64,000 nucleotides of DNA. It comes from Phormidium willei BDU 130791 (lineage in GTDB: Bacteria; Cyanobacteriota; Cyanobacteriia; Cyanobacteriales; Geitlerinemataceae). Under the pieces are notes generated by a model. It saw nothing but the letters and a program-made list of their open reading frames with translations, had not been told where the DNA came from and ran no database searches. The position numbers and the translations under genes are program-made. The DNA lies in contig LSZA01000003.1 in NCBI GenBank assembly GCA_001637315.1, positions 1 through 64,000 on the forward strand, in the 5' to 3' direction. Position 1 is the stretch's first letter. Each line of letters opens with the position of its first letter. Below are positions 17,251 through 27,693 of this stretch, one piece after another.

Positions 17251-17323
17251 GCCCCCATCGTCTAGAGGCCTAGGACACCTCCCTTTCACGGAGGCGACGG
17301 GGATTCGAATTCCCCTGGGGGTA
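17251..17323 (+). tRNA. trnE: tRNA-Glu (anticodon TTC)
   Basis: The 73-nt sequence folds as a tRNA. GCCCCCA pairs with TGGGGGT in the acceptor stem (A is the discriminator base), and the D arm holds TCTAGAGGCCTAGGA. The anticodon stem CCTCC/GGAGG carries CTTTCAC with TTC, and the T arm GGGGA-TTCGAAT-TCCCC is perfect. The CCA is not encoded. In cyanobacteria charged tRNA-Glu also feeds tetrapyrrole synthesis through glutamyl-tRNA reductase. Confidence 0.97.
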
Positions 17324-17360
17324 TTCCACACAATGACCGATCGCCAACGCTGGTGGTCGG

Positions 17361-19343
17361 TCATTGTTCATCTAAGACCCCTGGCTCAAGCAAGACCTGA
17401 TAAATCTTCGCAGGTTTTTGTCGGCCCTTCAACAACACATTACCAAGCAACTCGATCGCAAACTGCCCCTGAACATAACGATAGGTCGACTCACTAATCA
17501 AAATCCGACAGAGTCCCCCATCCACCGACTTATCAAAACTCTCCAACCGCGACGCCACATTCACACTGTCACCAATAATCGTGTAATCCTCCCGCTGAGA
17601 ACTGCCCAAACTGCCCACCACCAGAGACCCCGTCGCAATTCCCACCCGCATCGAAATAATCGGTTGGCCCTCCTCTTGCCAGCGTAAATTCAACTCCTGG
17701 AGTTTATAACCCATATCCAGCGCACAACGCACCGCCGCGATCGCATCCGCCGCAATTTCCGTCTCCTCCTCCCGTAACAACGGCACCCCAAACACCGCCA
17801 TCACTGAATCACCAATAAACTTATCAATCGCCCCCTCATGGCGTAACACCACCTCAGCCATTCCCTCCATATACTCATTAAGCCAACGCATCAAAGGTTC
17901 AGCATCAATCTGTTCGGCTAACGTACTGAAATTCTTGATATCCGTAAACAAGACCGTCGCCGTCGCCTGGCGCCCTACCAAGCGCCCCTCCTGTAAAATC
18001 TGATGTCGTTGTCGCCAAATCTCCTCCGCCACCGTTGACGTCACATGACGACCAAACAGGTGCATCATCAACTGGCGGTCTTCCCGTTCCAAATGAGCCA
18101 CATAAGCCGTGATCACAATCGCCGACCCCACCAACCCCAAAATCGGCACCACCACAGGAATCCACCATCCCCCCAAAAACGCCCCATAGCCCAAACCCCC
18201 TAACACCCCAGCCGTGCCAACCAGAACCAGTACCGTGCCACGACGGCGACGCAACCCCCAACACAGCATCGCCCCAGCCGACGTCCAAAGCAGAATCCAC
18301 GCCGCTTCCCACCCAGACGGCCAAACCCGAATCAGAGAGCGATTCTCCAACGCTGCACTAATAATCTGACTCGTTAAATTAGCCTGAAACTCAACCCCTG
18401 CCATGCGATGGGGTCGATCCAAATCTCCCCCCAATATCATCTGACTATAAGGCGTATAGAAAAAATCATTAAGACTCGGCGCCAAAGGACCCACCAACAC
18501 CACGCGATCGCGGATGTCCTCCGCACTCACCCGTCCATCCAAAACATCCGATAGGGAGACCATCTCAAAGAACCCCGGCCCACCCCGAAAATTGAGCAAA
18601 ATCTGATACCCTCCCGCATCAGCCCGAACATAGCCCCCATCATTAGCCTCAAACGGATAAAACACCTGCTGTCCCAATTTCAGATACTCCGGATGAGTTT
18701 GGGCCTCTGGATCAAACCCCCGTTCCTGTTGCAAATACAGCCAAGCCAGAACAAACCCCAAACTCGGATAAGACTGGCCCGTCTCATCCGTTAAAAACAA
18801 TAACGCCCGTCGCAGTCGTCCATCACCATCAACCGGCACATCATTCACCCCCACCTGGCCCTTCTCAGCTAAAACCGGCGGTGGACCAATCACCCCACCC
18901 ACCTGATCCGGGACCTGCTTCTCAATGCCAATAATCTTATCCGAGCGCTCAAAAACATCTAATAGGCGATCGTGTCCGGGTTCAACGGGAATATTGCGGT
19001 AAAAATCTAAACCAATCGCCCGAGGGTTCGCCTCTTCAATCGTTTCCAAAAGCGTCGCTAACGTCTCATCCTTAATCGGCGAACCCCAGCGTTCAATATC
19101 GGGTTCCGTCAAACCAACAATCAAAATGCGGTCATCATGGGAACTCTCAGGACGCAAGAGGAACAAATAATCATAAGCCACCCATTCCAACGGCTGCCAC
19201 AGGCCCAAGGTCCGGAAAAGCAGTAGAATAAGCGCAACCCCCGGCCCAGCCATGAGAACTCCTTGCCACTCAGACCAATGTTGCCGTATTTGCTTCGGGA
19301 GATTGAGCCAGACCATCCAGGATTTCTTGAAACGCCCCCCCAA
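17361..19343 (-). CDS. CHASE2-domain class III adenylate cyclase
   Basis: The 660-residue protein has an N-terminal membrane segment (about 30-48) and a CHASE2 extracytoplasmic sensor domain (about 50-340). Three membrane segments follow (about 347-418), then a class III nucleotide cyclase domain (455-650). Metal-binding D468 and D512, the adenine-selecting pair K508 and T588, and transition-state residues N595 and R599 are all present, so ATP is the expected substrate. The CHASE2 ligand is unknown. The start may be 19343 or the internal ATG at 19316. It is divergent from exbB. Confidence 0.9.
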   Translation of the reverse strand: MGGRFKKSWMVWLNLPKQIRQHWSEWQGVLMAGPGVALILLLFRTLGLWQPLEWVAYDYLFLLRPESSHDDRILIVGLTEPDIERWGSPIKDETLATLLETIEEANPRAIGLDFYRNIPVEPGHDRLLDVFERSDKIIGIEKQVPDQVGGVIGPPPVLAEKGQVGVNDVPVDGDGRLRRALLFLTDETGQSYPSLGFVLAWLYLQQERGFDPEAQTHPEYLKLGQQVFYPFEANDGGYVRADAGGYQILLNFRGGPGFFEMVSLSDVLDGRVSAEDIRDRVVLVGPLAPSLNDFFYTPYSQMILGGDLDRPHRMAGVEFQANLTSQIISAALENRSLIRVWPSGWEAAWILLWTSAGAMLCWGLRRRRGTVLVLVGTAGVLGGLGYGAFLGGWWIPVVVPILGLVGSAIVITAYVAHLEREDRQLMMHLFGRHVTSTVAEEIWRQRHQILQEGRLVGRQATATVLFTDIKNFSTLAEQIDAEPLMRWLNEYMEGMAEVVLRHEGAIDKFIGDSVMAVFGVPLLREEETEIAADAIAAVRCALDMGYKLQELNLRWQEEGQPIISMRVGIATGSLVVGSLGSSQREDYTIIGDSVNVASRLESFDKSVDGGLCRILISESTYRYVQGQFAIELLGNVLLKGRQKPAKIYQVLLEPGVLDEQ

Positions 19344-19478
19344 TTTTATCGCGTTCAGGCGGTTAAAATGGATTGGCTAGAATCTCGGCTAAAGTGTCTA
19401 AATGTCTAGCCTGACCTGGCCTCATCGCCGGAACCTGGCCCCAACCCTTGAGAGTTTGAGAACGCAGGAGTAGAACGG

Positions 19479-20255
19479 GTGAATATCCTAGAACTGTTTG
19501 ATAAAGGCGGTATCGCAATGATTCCGCTATTGGTGTTGTCTGTTTTGTCCATCGCCACCATTTTTGAACGCCTCTGGTTTTGGGCTCGTGTCCTTCCCAA
19601 AGAGCGAGAACTGGTCAATCGCGTCTTAGAAACAGCACAACAGGATTGGGATTTAGCCGCAGAAATTGCCCGTCAGGGGCGATCGAGTCCCATCGCCCGC
19701 TTCCTCTATGCACCACTGCAACTTCAAGAACCCGAACCCGAACTCTTCCAACTCGCCCTAGAAGCCTCCGCTGACGAAGAACTCGCCAATATGCGACGGG
19801 GGGATAAAATCTTGGAAGGGGTCATTGCGATCGCCCCCCTACTCGGCCTACTCGGGACCGTCTTAGGCTTGATCGAATCCCTCGGGTCGATTAGCATCGG
19901 TGATCTCGGAACGACCGCCACCGAAGGCGTCACCCAGGGGATTGGCGAATCCCTCATTAGCACCGCCACGGGATTGATTGTCGCCATTATCAGCCTCAGC
20001 TTCTATCGGCTGTTTCAGGGATTTGTGGTCAACCAATCCAAAGTCTTTCGCAAAAGTGGTAACGCCCTAGAACTGTGCTATCGCCAATTTTGGGCTCAAC
20101 ATCAACGTCAATCTCTCGATCACTCTAATCGGTCTAAACCCCCTAAAATTTCATCAACCCATCCGTCCGATCCTAACCCTGACCAAAAGCCGGAGAAAGA
20201 CCCCAATACAAATCCAGACGAGAATCCAGACAATAACAAAGACAGCCCAAACTAA
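19479..20255 (+). CDS. exbB: MotA/TolQ/ExbB-type proton channel protein
   Basis: The 258-residue protein from GTG 19479 (CAGGAG upstream) has a first membrane helix ([20 protein letters not shown]), a cytoplasmic loop, and two further helices ([20 protein letters not shown] and [20 protein letters not shown]). This is the ExbB/TolQ layout. The C-terminal tail is Pro/Asn/Asp-rich low complexity after residue 210. With ExbD it converts proton flow into mechanical work for outer-membrane transport or envelope maintenance. The exbD gene follows after 133 bp. Confidence 0.88.
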   Translation: MNILELFDKGGIAMIPLLVLSVLSIATIFERLWFWARVLPKERELVNRVLETAQQDWDLAAEIARQGRSSPIARFLYAPLQLQEPEPELFQLALEASADEELANMRRGDKILEGVIAIAPLLGLLGTVLGLIESLGSISIGDLGTTATEGVTQGIGESLISTATGLIVAIISLSFYRLFQGFVVNQSKVFRKSGNALELCYRQFWAQHQRQSLDHSNRSKPPKISSTHPSDPNPDQKPEKDPNTNPDENPDNNKDSPN

Positions 20256-20388
20256 CCCATACACCCCAACCTCAACTTAAAAACAATTCACGTCATCGGT
20301 ACGCTGGTTATTGTTGAGTATAAATTGGTGTTCCCAGGCTAGTTTGACTCGGCTCGTTTGACTTGGCCATTTCGACCCGACTATTTCG

Positions 20389-21018
20389 ATGAAAATTAAA
20401 CCAACCGAGATCCTTCAGGACAACGCCCATATTGAGATTCTGCCGCTGATGGATGTCATCTTTTGTATTTTGACATTTTTCATCCTTGGGGCAGTGGGAT
20501 TGAGCCGTCAGCAGGCGATCGAGCAAAGTTTACCCCAAGCCTCCACCGGCGAACAGCAGATGCGGGAAATGTTCCGAGTCAGCATCGATCCCATTGGTCG
20601 CATCTACGTCGATCGCGACCCCGTCACCATGGACGAACTCCCCGCACGGCTCCTGGCCTATCAAACCGAAAACCCTGAGGGACTGGTGGTCCTGTTCGGT
20701 CATCCCATGGCTCAATATGACAATGTGTTACAAGTGCTTGACCTTTTGCGATCCATTGGTGGCGATCGCGTCTCCCTTGGCATCAATCCCAGTCAAGAAA
20801 ACCCCCTAGAGCGCAACCAACAACAAAACCCCTTCGGCGATTTCCCCATCACCCCCGAATCAGACCTATCTCAACCGGAACCCTCACCGGAGGGAGAATT
20901 ACCCGGACTAGAATCTGAGTTAGAGTTTGATAGCCCAGTCTTAGATGGGTTAGACACAACCCCAGAAAACGCACCCCCAGAAGACGCAACTGGGGACACC
21001 AATCCTGACCCCAACTAA
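20389..21018 (+). CDS. exbD: ExbD/TolR-family biopolymer transport protein
   Basis: The 209-residue protein has a short cytoplasmic N-terminus and a single membrane helix carrying the conserved Asp (D22, in LPLMDVIFCILTFFIL) that takes part in proton transfer with ExbB. A periplasmic domain (about 55-140) follows, then an unusually long acidic, Pro-rich tail (after about 145). Typical ExbD proteins are near 140 residues, so the tail is an addition. TonB is not seen nearby. It ends 6 bp from the convergent fcl gene. Confidence 0.88.
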   Translation: MKIKPTEILQDNAHIEILPLMDVIFCILTFFILGAVGLSRQQAIEQSLPQASTGEQQMREMFRVSIDPIGRIYVDRDPVTMDELPARLLAYQTENPEGLVVLFGHPMAQYDNVLQVLDLLRSIGGDRVSLGINPSQENPLERNQQQNPFGDFPITPESDLSQPEPSPEGELPGLESELEFDSPVLDGLDTTPENAPPEDATGDTNPDPN

Positions 21019-21023
21019 CGCCT

Positions 21024-21977
21024 CTAATCCAGTTCAGCCGCATGTTGACGATACCAGGCGATCGTTTGTTGCAGGCCCTCCCGGAACCCCGTCTGAGCCA
21101 CAAAACCAAAACGCTCCTTAGCTCGCTGAGTATCCAAACAGCGGCGGGGTTGGCCATTAGGCTTATCCGTTTCCCAAACAATCTCCCCTTGAAACTCCAT
21201 CAACTCACAAATCGTTTCCACCAAATCACGGATGGAAATCTCTTCATGGGTGCCCAAATTTACCGGATCAGGATCATCATAATCCTGAGTCGCCATAACA
21301 ATCCCGCGAGCCGCATCCGTTGAATAGAGGAACTCCCGCGTCGGCGAACCATCTCCCCAAACCGGCAGTTGAGTCTGGCCTTGTTGTTGAGCCTCATGAA
21401 CCTTGCGAATCAGGGCCGGAATCACATGAGAACTACTGGGATTGAAATTATCTTCCGGGCCATAGAGATTCACCGGCAGTAGATACACCCCATTAAACCC
21501 ATATTGTTGACGATAGGCTTGCAGTTGCACCAACAGGGCTTTCTTGGCAATTCCATAGGGGGCGTTCGTTTCCTCAGGATAGCCATCCCAAAGAGCATCT
21601 TCTCGGAAAGGAACCGGCGTAAATTTCGGATAAGCGCAAATCGTCCCGACACAAACAAACTTCTCAACTCCCGCCTCATAAGCACTGTGAATCAGTTGCG
21701 TTCCCATCATCAAGTTGTCGTAAAACAACTCAGCCGGTTTTTCCCGATTCAGGCCAATCCCGCCCACATGAGCCGCCAAGTGGATGATGATATCCTGACC
21801 GTTGACCACCTCCTGACAATGGTCTAATTGTCGTAAGTCGCGATCGCGCGATCGCGGCACCGAAATATTCCCCTCACTGGCCCCAGCTGCCACCAACTGA
21901 GCCATCACCTGGCGACCGAGGAATCCCGCCCCGCCCGTCACCACAATCTGCTTGTCTGCCAACGATAAACCCGCCAT
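21024..21977 (-). CDS. fcl: GDP-L-fucose synthase
   Basis: The 317-residue short-chain dehydrogenase/epimerase has the NADP-binding [13 protein letters not shown] at the N-terminus, the catalytic YGIAKK (Y-x3-K), and the GDP-fucose synthase features [16 protein letters not shown] and [11 protein letters not shown]. It turns GDP-4-keto-6-deoxymannose into GDP-L-fucose. It is placed directly after gmd on the same strand (about 100 bp gap), the two enzymes of the GDP-fucose pathway. The start at 21977 follows GGAAGAGG. It is convergent with exbD. Confidence 0.95.
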   Translation of the reverse strand: MAGLSLADKQIVVTGGAGFLGRQVMAQLVAAGASEGNISVPRSRDRDLRQLDHCQEVVNGQDIIIHLAAHVGGIGLNREKPAELFYDNLMMGTQLIHSAYEAGVEKFVCVGTICAYPKFTPVPFREDALWDGYPEETNAPYGIAKKALLVQLQAYRQQYGFNGVYLLPVNLYGPEDNFNPSSSHVIPALIRKVHEAQQQGQTQLPVWGDGSPTREFLYSTDAARGIVMATQDYDDPDPVNLGTHEEISIRDLVETICELMEFQGEIVWETDKPNGQPRRCLDTQRAKERFGFVAQTGFREGLQQTIAWYRQHAAELD

Positions 21978-22076
21978 AACCTCTTCCTTTTAGACTCTCA
22001 ATGCCAGCGTCAAAATGCCATCTTCAAAATGCCATTTTCCCAGGGCAGGCACAACACCCGCCCCACCTCATCTCGT

Positions 22077-23153
22077 TTAATCTACCGTATTCGTCGAATC
22101 GTGACGAATAAAGGCGCGATCGCTCGGACTCTCACCATTGGCTTGCTTCGAGGGCAATCCCAGCGCCGCTAAATCCGCCTCCACCATCAACGCCACCAGC
22201 TCACCAAAATTCACCGAAGGCGTCCAGCCCAGCTTCTCTCGGGCCTTAGACGAATCCCCAATCAATAAATCCACCTCCGCCGGACGCAAATAGCGCTGGT
22301 CAAACTCCACATACTCATGCCAATCGAGGCCCACATAGCCAAAGGCTAAATCCAGAAACTCTCGAATCGAATGGGTTTCATTCGTCGCAATCACATAATC
22401 ATCCGGCGACTCTTGCTGAAGCATCAACCACATCGCTCGTACATAGTCCTTGGCATAGCCCCAATCCCGTTTCGAGTCCAAATTACCCAGAAACAGCTTT
22501 TTCTGCATTCCGCCTACAATCCGGGCCACCGCGCGAGTAATCTTACGGGTGACAAACGTCTCACCTCGTCGTGGCGACTCATGATTAAAAAGAATGCCAT
22601 TACAGGCAAACAAATCATAAGACTCACGATAGTTCACCGTTTGCCAATGGGCATAGACTTTGGCACAAGAATAGGGACTGCGAGGATAGAACGGAGTCTC
22701 TTCCTTCTGGGGAACTTCCTGCACTTTCCCGAACATTTCCGAAGACCCCGCCTGATAGAAACGCACCTCGTTGCTGGTGCGTTGTTGATAGTCTCGGATC
22801 GCTTCGAGAAGTCGTAGTGTTCCCATCGCCACCGTATCGACCGTATATTCAGGAGAGTCAAAACTCACCCGGACATGGGACTGAGCGCCCAGGTTATAAA
22901 TTTCATGGGGGCGAACTTCCTCGAGAATGCGCCGTAAGGTCGTCCCATCGGTGAGATCCCCATAATGGAGAAACAGCCGCGCTCCTTCACTGTGAGGGTC
23001 AACATACACATGATCAATACGATCGGTGTTGAACGTCGAGGTTCGACGAATAATCCCGTGAACTTCGTAGCCTTTCTCTAACAGCAGTTCAGTGAGATAG
23101 GACCCGTCTTGCCCAGTAATTCCGGTAATTAATGCTCGTTTCAATTCGGTCAC
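22077..23153 (-). CDS. gmd: GDP-mannose 4,6-dehydratase
   Basis: The 358-residue SDR enzyme has [19 protein letters not shown] at the N-terminus, the catalytic Y-x3-K in [11 protein letters not shown], and the Gmd signatures [12 protein letters not shown] and [16 protein letters not shown]. It removes water from GDP-mannose to give GDP-4-keto-6-deoxymannose, the precursor for Fcl next door. The length is standard. Its C-terminus has a short Ser/Asn-rich tail. Upstream on the same strand are the priming sugar transferase and a GT4 gene, so the block is read as an exopolysaccharide cluster. Confidence 0.96.
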   Translation of the reverse strand: MTELKRALITGITGQDGSYLTELLLEKGYEVHGIIRRTSTFNTDRIDHVYVDPHSEGARLFLHYGDLTDGTTLRRILEEVRPHEIYNLGAQSHVRVSFDSPEYTVDTVAMGTLRLLEAIRDYQQRTSNEVRFYQAGSSEMFGKVQEVPQKEETPFYPRSPYSCAKVYAHWQTVNYRESYDLFACNGILFNHESPRRGETFVTRKITRAVARIVGGMQKKLFLGNLDSKRDWGYAKDYVRAMWLMLQQESPDDYVIATNETHSIREFLDLAFGYVGLDWHEYVEFDQRYLRPAEVDLLIGDSSKAREKLGWTPSVNFGELVALMVEADLAALGLPSKQANGESPSDRAFIRHDSTNTVD

Positions 23154-23420
23154 AATTGTGTAATCCTCAAGTCTGTATCGTTGGGAGACTCCCTCGTCCG
23201 TTGTAGCCTATCTTGCCTGAGTCTGCCCTGGGTTGGGCAGACGGTTTAGCTGACGCCTCTAGGTCGGGGCCTACCGAAGACCCAACAGCTTAGAGTCAGG
23301 GGGTCAGCGCCATGATGAGACTCCATCCCGAGGGAGTGGGGGTTGGGTTCACCGTAGTCAATCCCAACCGAGGGGATCTCGGGTGAGCGATCGCCCCGAG
23401 TCCCGAGGCGAGTCGCCAGT

Positions 23421-24152
23421 CTAATAAGCGCCATTATTTTTGGGGAAAATAATCACACCAATCGTTTTGATGGCGATCCAAAAATCCATCCAAGCATGGC
23501 GGCAGTTGACATAATACACATCAATCTTGACCCGCTTTTCATAGGGAATATCATTGCGTCCGGACACTTGCCATAATCCAGTAATTCCTGGACGAATGGT
23601 CAAAACTTTATCCATGTAGCGTCCATACTTTGGCAACTCTTCCCGAATCAGAGGGCGCGGACCCACCACACTCATATCCCCCCGAAGAACATTCCAAAAC
23701 TGGGGAAATTCATCCAGACTGGTAAACCGCAAAAAACGACCAATCCAGGTAATTCTGGGATCGCTCTTGAGTTTAAAGGTTTCCTGAAACTCTTCCCGAA
23801 TTTGTGGAGAGCTTTCTAGAAGCTCCTCTAACACTTGATCGGCATTGGAGACCATCGTTCTAAATTTGATGCAACCAAACGGTTTTCGGTCTTTGCCAAT
23901 TCGTTCTTGAACATAGAAGATCGGACCTGGAGAACTCAAGAGAATTAGAGACCCCAAAATCAAGTACACCGGAGAAAATAAAATCAAAACCAGGGCAGAA
24001 AACAGAATGTCAAACAGGCGTTTTCCTAACGCACCGTTGGCATCTGCCACTGTGAACCTTTGGGGGCGCAAGTCTGCCAGACGGGGTGCAATTCCCCGTT
24101 TGACAAGCGCCCACAGTCCTTTTGCAGAGATCAGTTGGCTATTGGCAGTCAT
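23421..24152 (-). CDS. Polyprenyl-phosphate sugar-1-phosphate transferase (exopolysaccharide priming enzyme)
   Basis: The 243-residue protein is read from ATG 24152, which has GGAG a few bases upstream; the frame is open to 24212 but lacks a ribosome site there. A hydrophobic helix (RLFDILFSALVLILFSPVYL) leads into the bacterial sugar-transferase domain with the conserved VQERIGKDRKPFGCIKFRTM, SLDEFPQFWNVLRGDMSVVG and RPGITGLWQVSGRN. It loads the first sugar phosphate onto undecaprenyl phosphate at the inner membrane. This is the short, single-helix form. The sugar is not predictable. Confidence 0.9.
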   Translation of the reverse strand: MTANSQLISAKGLWALVKRGIAPRLADLRPQRFTVADANGALGKRLFDILFSALVLILFSPVYLILGSLILLSSPGPIFYVQERIGKDRKPFGCIKFRTMVSNADQVLEELLESSPQIREEFQETFKLKSDPRITWIGRFLRFTSLDEFPQFWNVLRGDMSVVGPRPLIREELPKYGRYMDKVLTIRPGITGLWQVSGRNDIPYEKRVKIDVYYVNCRHAWMDFWIAIKTIGVIIFPKNNGAY

Positions 24153-24218
24153 CGTACTCCTTCCATTCACACCACACACACACAGTCGAGATCCTAACGC
24201 CATATCCGTCATCTGGCT

Positions 24219-25418
24219 TTAGTCCACCGTAAACGGATGAGCAGACAGGACATGAGTTTCATTGGGGATACCCGTTTGAAAGTCTCGACAACAGCGTTCT
24301 AAATAGGATAGATAACGCTGTTCAAAGATTGTAGGGGCAAACTGAACCGAATGCGATCGCGCCGCCTCGGGTTGAAAGCGCGATCGCAGTTCCTCAAAGG
24401 TTTTAACCGCTTCGACGAGGGCGAGATCAGTTTGTGGCGTAAATAAAATTCCCGTCCCGCCACGGCCCCATTGACGAATATCCCGTACGGTTTCTAAGGC
24501 CCCGCCGGCACCATAAGCAATCACGGGGGTTCCGCAAGCTTGAGCTTCCACCGGCGCAATGCCAAAATCTTCACACGCTGCATAAACAAAGGCCTTGGCT
24601 TGGGACATATACTGTTCCACAACCCCATTGGGCTGAGATCCGAGAAATTTGATATTCCCTTGGGCCATCGCCTCCAGACGGCTCGCCTGGGGACCGCTAC
24701 CAATCACCACCAGGGGATGTCCCAATTGGTTAAAGGCCCGGACGATCAAATCAATCTTTTTGTAACTGACTAACCGGGCCACCGTTAGATAAAACTCTCC
24801 TTTCTCGGTCACAAAGGGAAATCGCTCCACATCTACAGGAGGATAAATGACTTCGGCGCGACGACGGTAGCAACGCCAAATTCGGCGGGCGGTATGTCCG
24901 GAGTTAGCGATAAAGTAATCGACCCGGTTGGCGCTGAGAACATCCCATTGACGCAGTTGATGCAGCAACAGACGGGTTAACCATCCCGGTATCCCTTGCC
25001 CTAAGCGCGATTCCCGCAGATAGTCAAAGGTTAAGTCCCAGATGTAACGCATGGGCGTATGGCAATAGCAAATATGCATCTGTTGTGGACGAGTCAACAC
25101 TCCCTTGGCCACGGCATGGGACGATGAGAGAATCAGATCATAATCCCCGAGATCGAGCTGTTCAATGGCCAGAGGCAATAGGGGCAGGTATTTTTGAATC
25201 CCCGCTCGCGATCGCGGCAACTGTTGCAGAAAGGTTGTGCCAATACGACGGCCATAAAGGTAACTCTCGGGGTTAGACGATTCAAAATCGATTAAGGCAT
25301 AGAGATCGGCATTGACATGGTTGAGAATCTCTCGGACAACCCGTTCTGAACCGCCGGTTGCTTCGGGGGTGAGCCATTCATGAACTACGGCCGTCTTTAA
25401 ATGTCTGACATCGGACAT
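24219..25418 (-). CDS. Family 4 glycosyltransferase (WbaZ-like)
   Basis: The 399-residue GT-B enzyme starts at ATG 25418 (KTAVVHEWLTPEATGGSERV); the upstream frame from 25448 adds ten residues. It contains the donor-binding C-terminal half with YLTVARLVSYKKIDLIVRAF, VIGSGPQ and EDFGIAPVEAQACGTPVIAY, where the E-x7-E of GT4 enzymes is seen. The closest known group transfers mannose to lipid-linked polysaccharide intermediates. It sits between the priming transferase and a divergent aminotransferase gene. Confidence 0.88.
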   Translation of the reverse strand: MSDVRHLKTAVVHEWLTPEATGGSERVVREILNHVNADLYALIDFESSNPESYLYGRRIGTTFLQQLPRSRAGIQKYLPLLPLAIEQLDLGDYDLILSSSHAVAKGVLTRPQQMHICYCHTPMRYIWDLTFDYLRESRLGQGIPGWLTRLLLHQLRQWDVLSANRVDYFIANSGHTARRIWRCYRRRAEVIYPPVDVERFPFVTEKGEFYLTVARLVSYKKIDLIVRAFNQLGHPLVVIGSGPQASRLEAMAQGNIKFLGSQPNGVVEQYMSQAKAFVYAACEDFGIAPVEAQACGTPVIAYGAGGALETVRDIRQWGRGGTGILFTPQTDLALVEAVKTFEELRSRFQPEAARSHSVQFAPTIFEQRYLSYLERCCRDFQTGIPNETHVLSAHPFTVD

Positions 25419-25509
25419 AATTTGAAATAGACAATCGAAAATAAACAACTAAAATCCATGAAATCTTCGGCTGACAGCAACTTAATGTAACTGCATAATC
25501 CTATTTGAT

Positions 25510-26739
25510 ATGTCAATTACCGAGGAAGAGCGAGTCTCCCTTCCCAGGAGCGGCATTAACTTAACAGGGTACAGGAGCGGTATGCTAAGGAAAGACATTT
25601 TTGGGCGTGAGCGAGTGAACTCAATTCCCCTACTGGACTTAGCACAGCAATATCAAGGCTTACAACAGCCGTTAGACCACACCGTTCTCAAGGTCATGGC
25701 CTCGGGACGCTATATCGGCGGTGAAACAGTCACCCGCTTTGAGCGGGAGTTTGCTGACTATCTCGGGACTGAACATTGTGTGAGTTGTAATTCAGGAACC
25801 GATGCCCTGTTTTTGGCCCTGCGAGCCTTGGATATTGGCCCCGGCGATCTCGTCGTGACCACTCCCTTCACGTTTATCGCCACCGTGGAGATGATTAGCG
25901 CTGTTGGGGCCACACCGGTATTTGTGGATATCGAAGCTGAGACGTTTAACCTCGACCTCAATCAACTCGCCAGCCTCCTAAAGTCTTCCATGACCCCCAA
26001 ACCCAAGGCGATTTTGCCGGTCCATTTGTTTGGCCGTCCCCTAGATATGACGGCCCTGATGGCGTTAGCCGCTGCCTATGAGATTCCGGTGATCGAAGAT
26101 TGCGCCCAGGCCACCGGCGCGACGTGGCAGGGACAACGGGTAGGAAGTTTTGGCATTATGGGCTGTTTCAGCTTTTTCCCCACCAAAAATTTAGGGGCCT
26201 TTGGCGATGGAGGCGCGATCGCCACCAACAACCCTCAACTGGCCCAACGACTGCGATCGCTCAAAGAACATGGCGCAACCCGTCGCTATTACCACGAAGA
26301 AATCGGCATTAACAGTCGCCTAGATGCCCTTCAGGCGGCAATCTTGTCCGTGAAATTGGGCTATTTAGACCAATGGAACCAGCAACGTCGCCAAGTGGCC
26401 CGTCGTTATGAACAGCGACTGGCCTCTCTACCGGATTTACACCTTCCCCAAGATGTCCCCGGCCATGTTTGGAATCAATACAGCCTCCGACTCGCCCCCC
26501 ATCAAGACCGCGATCGCCTGCGATCGCGCCTACAAGAGCAAGGCGTGGGAACAATGGTCTACTACCCAACCCCCCTCCATTCTCAGCCCGTCTATCGCCA
26601 TCTAGGCTACGTTGCAGGCGATTTTCCAGTCAGCGAAGCCGTCTGTACCCAAGTTCTCTCGCTACCCATGTTTCCTGAACTCCAGGCCCAGCAGCAAGAA
26701 CAGGTAATGTATCGGTTGAAGGAGTCGATTGAGGGGTAG
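25510..26739 (+). CDS. DegT/DnrJ/EryC1-family sugar aminotransferase
   Basis: The family core runs from IPLLDLAQQYQ. The PLP-binding lysine lies in FSFFPTKNLGAFGDGGAI, and the substrate-face CNSGTDALFLAL and VHLFGRPLDM are present. It likely puts an amino group on a nucleotide-linked keto-sugar for the polysaccharide made by this cluster. The 409-residue frame opens at ATG 25510; ATG 25582 or GTG 25615 would remove about 24-35 residues that have no family match, so the start is uncertain. It is divergent from the GT4 gene. Confidence 0.88.
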   Translation: MSITEEERVSLPRSGINLTGYRSGMLRKDIFGRERVNSIPLLDLAQQYQGLQQPLDHTVLKVMASGRYIGGETVTRFEREFADYLGTEHCVSCNSGTDALFLALRALDIGPGDLVVTTPFTFIATVEMISAVGATPVFVDIEAETFNLDLNQLASLLKSSMTPKPKAILPVHLFGRPLDMTALMALAAAYEIPVIEDCAQATGATWQGQRVGSFGIMGCFSFFPTKNLGAFGDGGAIATNNPQLAQRLRSLKEHGATRRYYHEEIGINSRLDALQAAILSVKLGYLDQWNQQRRQVARRYEQRLASLPDLHLPQDVPGHVWNQYSLRLAPHQDRDRLRSRLQEQGVGTMVYYPTPLHSQPVYRHLGYVAGDFPVSEAVCTQVLSLPMFPELQAQQQEQVMYRLKESIEG

Positions 26740-26877
26740 GAAAGAGGGAACACCGGAACAGGGGAAGAAAAGGCAAGAGGGGGTAGGGTGTGTTCCGGCT
26801 TGCAACAGGTTTGGGGATGCACCGATCAGTTGTAAGCTGCCGGAACGCACCGTCTCAGGGTGGCTATTGAGATTCGA

Positions 26878-27693
26878 CTATTGAGATTCCACCCAATCTA
26901 AGAACTGTTGCCAACGTTGTTCAACATTGGACTCATCTTCATCTGCACGCGATCGCAACTCAGCCAGGCGATCGAGCGCATCATACCAAACCCCCGTTTC
27001 CGCCAACAGTCCCACCTGTTGCGATAGAGAAGCATCCTCTAACTCAGCCGCAAACTCAGGAGTGGGGGCCAGCCGTGTCACCCAAGCCTCACGCCAAATA
27101 TCCGGACCAAAACTCGTGGGAGACTCAGGATTGCAAAGAATACGCACAAACCAGGTGTAATCCTGGCCCACCGCCAGAGGCGTGACCGAGTTGCCCTCGT
27201 CATCCTGCTGGGGTAGCTGTAACGGCAAAATGCCACCCTCTTCCGGAGGCGAGACTTGACCCACATACACCTCGCGATCGCGGATCTCCTCGCCCTGTTC
27301 ACCGTCGAGATACTCCCATTGCGTCACCGCAAACTCTAACCTTGCTTCTTCGGGTAACGGTGGCACATAGACAAAAAAGCGAGGATACTCCTGTAAAGTA
27401 ATCCCCAAAATATCCGGGGGAACCAACAGAGTTAACGGCCTGGCATTCACATCAGGACTCGACGCACAACTGCCTCTAACCGTATCAAACAAGGGCTGAT
27501 CCCGAGGTTCCGTTTGACTGGGACTCCACCGGGTTCCGGCTCCCTCTAAACGCCCCGGAGTGCCGCGATCAGGCGGGACAAACTCGCCCAACGCCGGGGA
27601 GGCCAGAGTCCCGACACTTAAGACTAGGATTCCCAATCCCCAGAATAGAGACATGGGTGGGTGCGACAGACGGTGAGGTTTGCGGTGTATCAT
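26878..27693 (-). CDS. DUF928-family secreted protein
   Basis: The 271-residue protein has a signal peptide ([20 protein letters not shown]). Its body matches DUF928: a beta-sandwich-like N-terminal half ([28 protein letters not shown]) and a C-terminal helical half ([19 protein letters not shown]). DUF928 proteins are cyanobacterial, exported and of unknown role. Its start overlaps the mutS stop by 4 bp, so it is probably co-transcribed with mutS, although a functional link is not evident. Confidence 0.82.
   Translation of the reverse strand: MIHRKPHRLSHPPMSLFWGLGILVLSVGTLASPALGEFVPPDRGTPGRLEGAGTRWSPSQTEPRDQPLFDTVRGSCASSPDVNARPLTLLVPPDILGITLQEYPRFFVYVPPLPEEARLEFAVTQWEYLDGEQGEEIRDREVYVGQVSPPEEGGILPLQLPQQDDEGNSVTPLAVGQDYTWFVRILCNPESPTSFGPDIWREAWVTRLAPTPEFAAELEDASLSQQVGLLAETGVWYDALDRLAELRSRADEDESNVEQRWQQFLDWVESQ

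Noticed and set aside
22010-22035. 12-bp direct repeat TCAAAATGCCAT twice between fcl and gmd
   Set aside because: Two units only, no structural or regulatory sign.
23221-23242. Perfect 8-bp stem GTCTGCCC/GGGCAGAC upstream of gmd
   Set aside because: No T run and no clear role; kept out of the terminator list.
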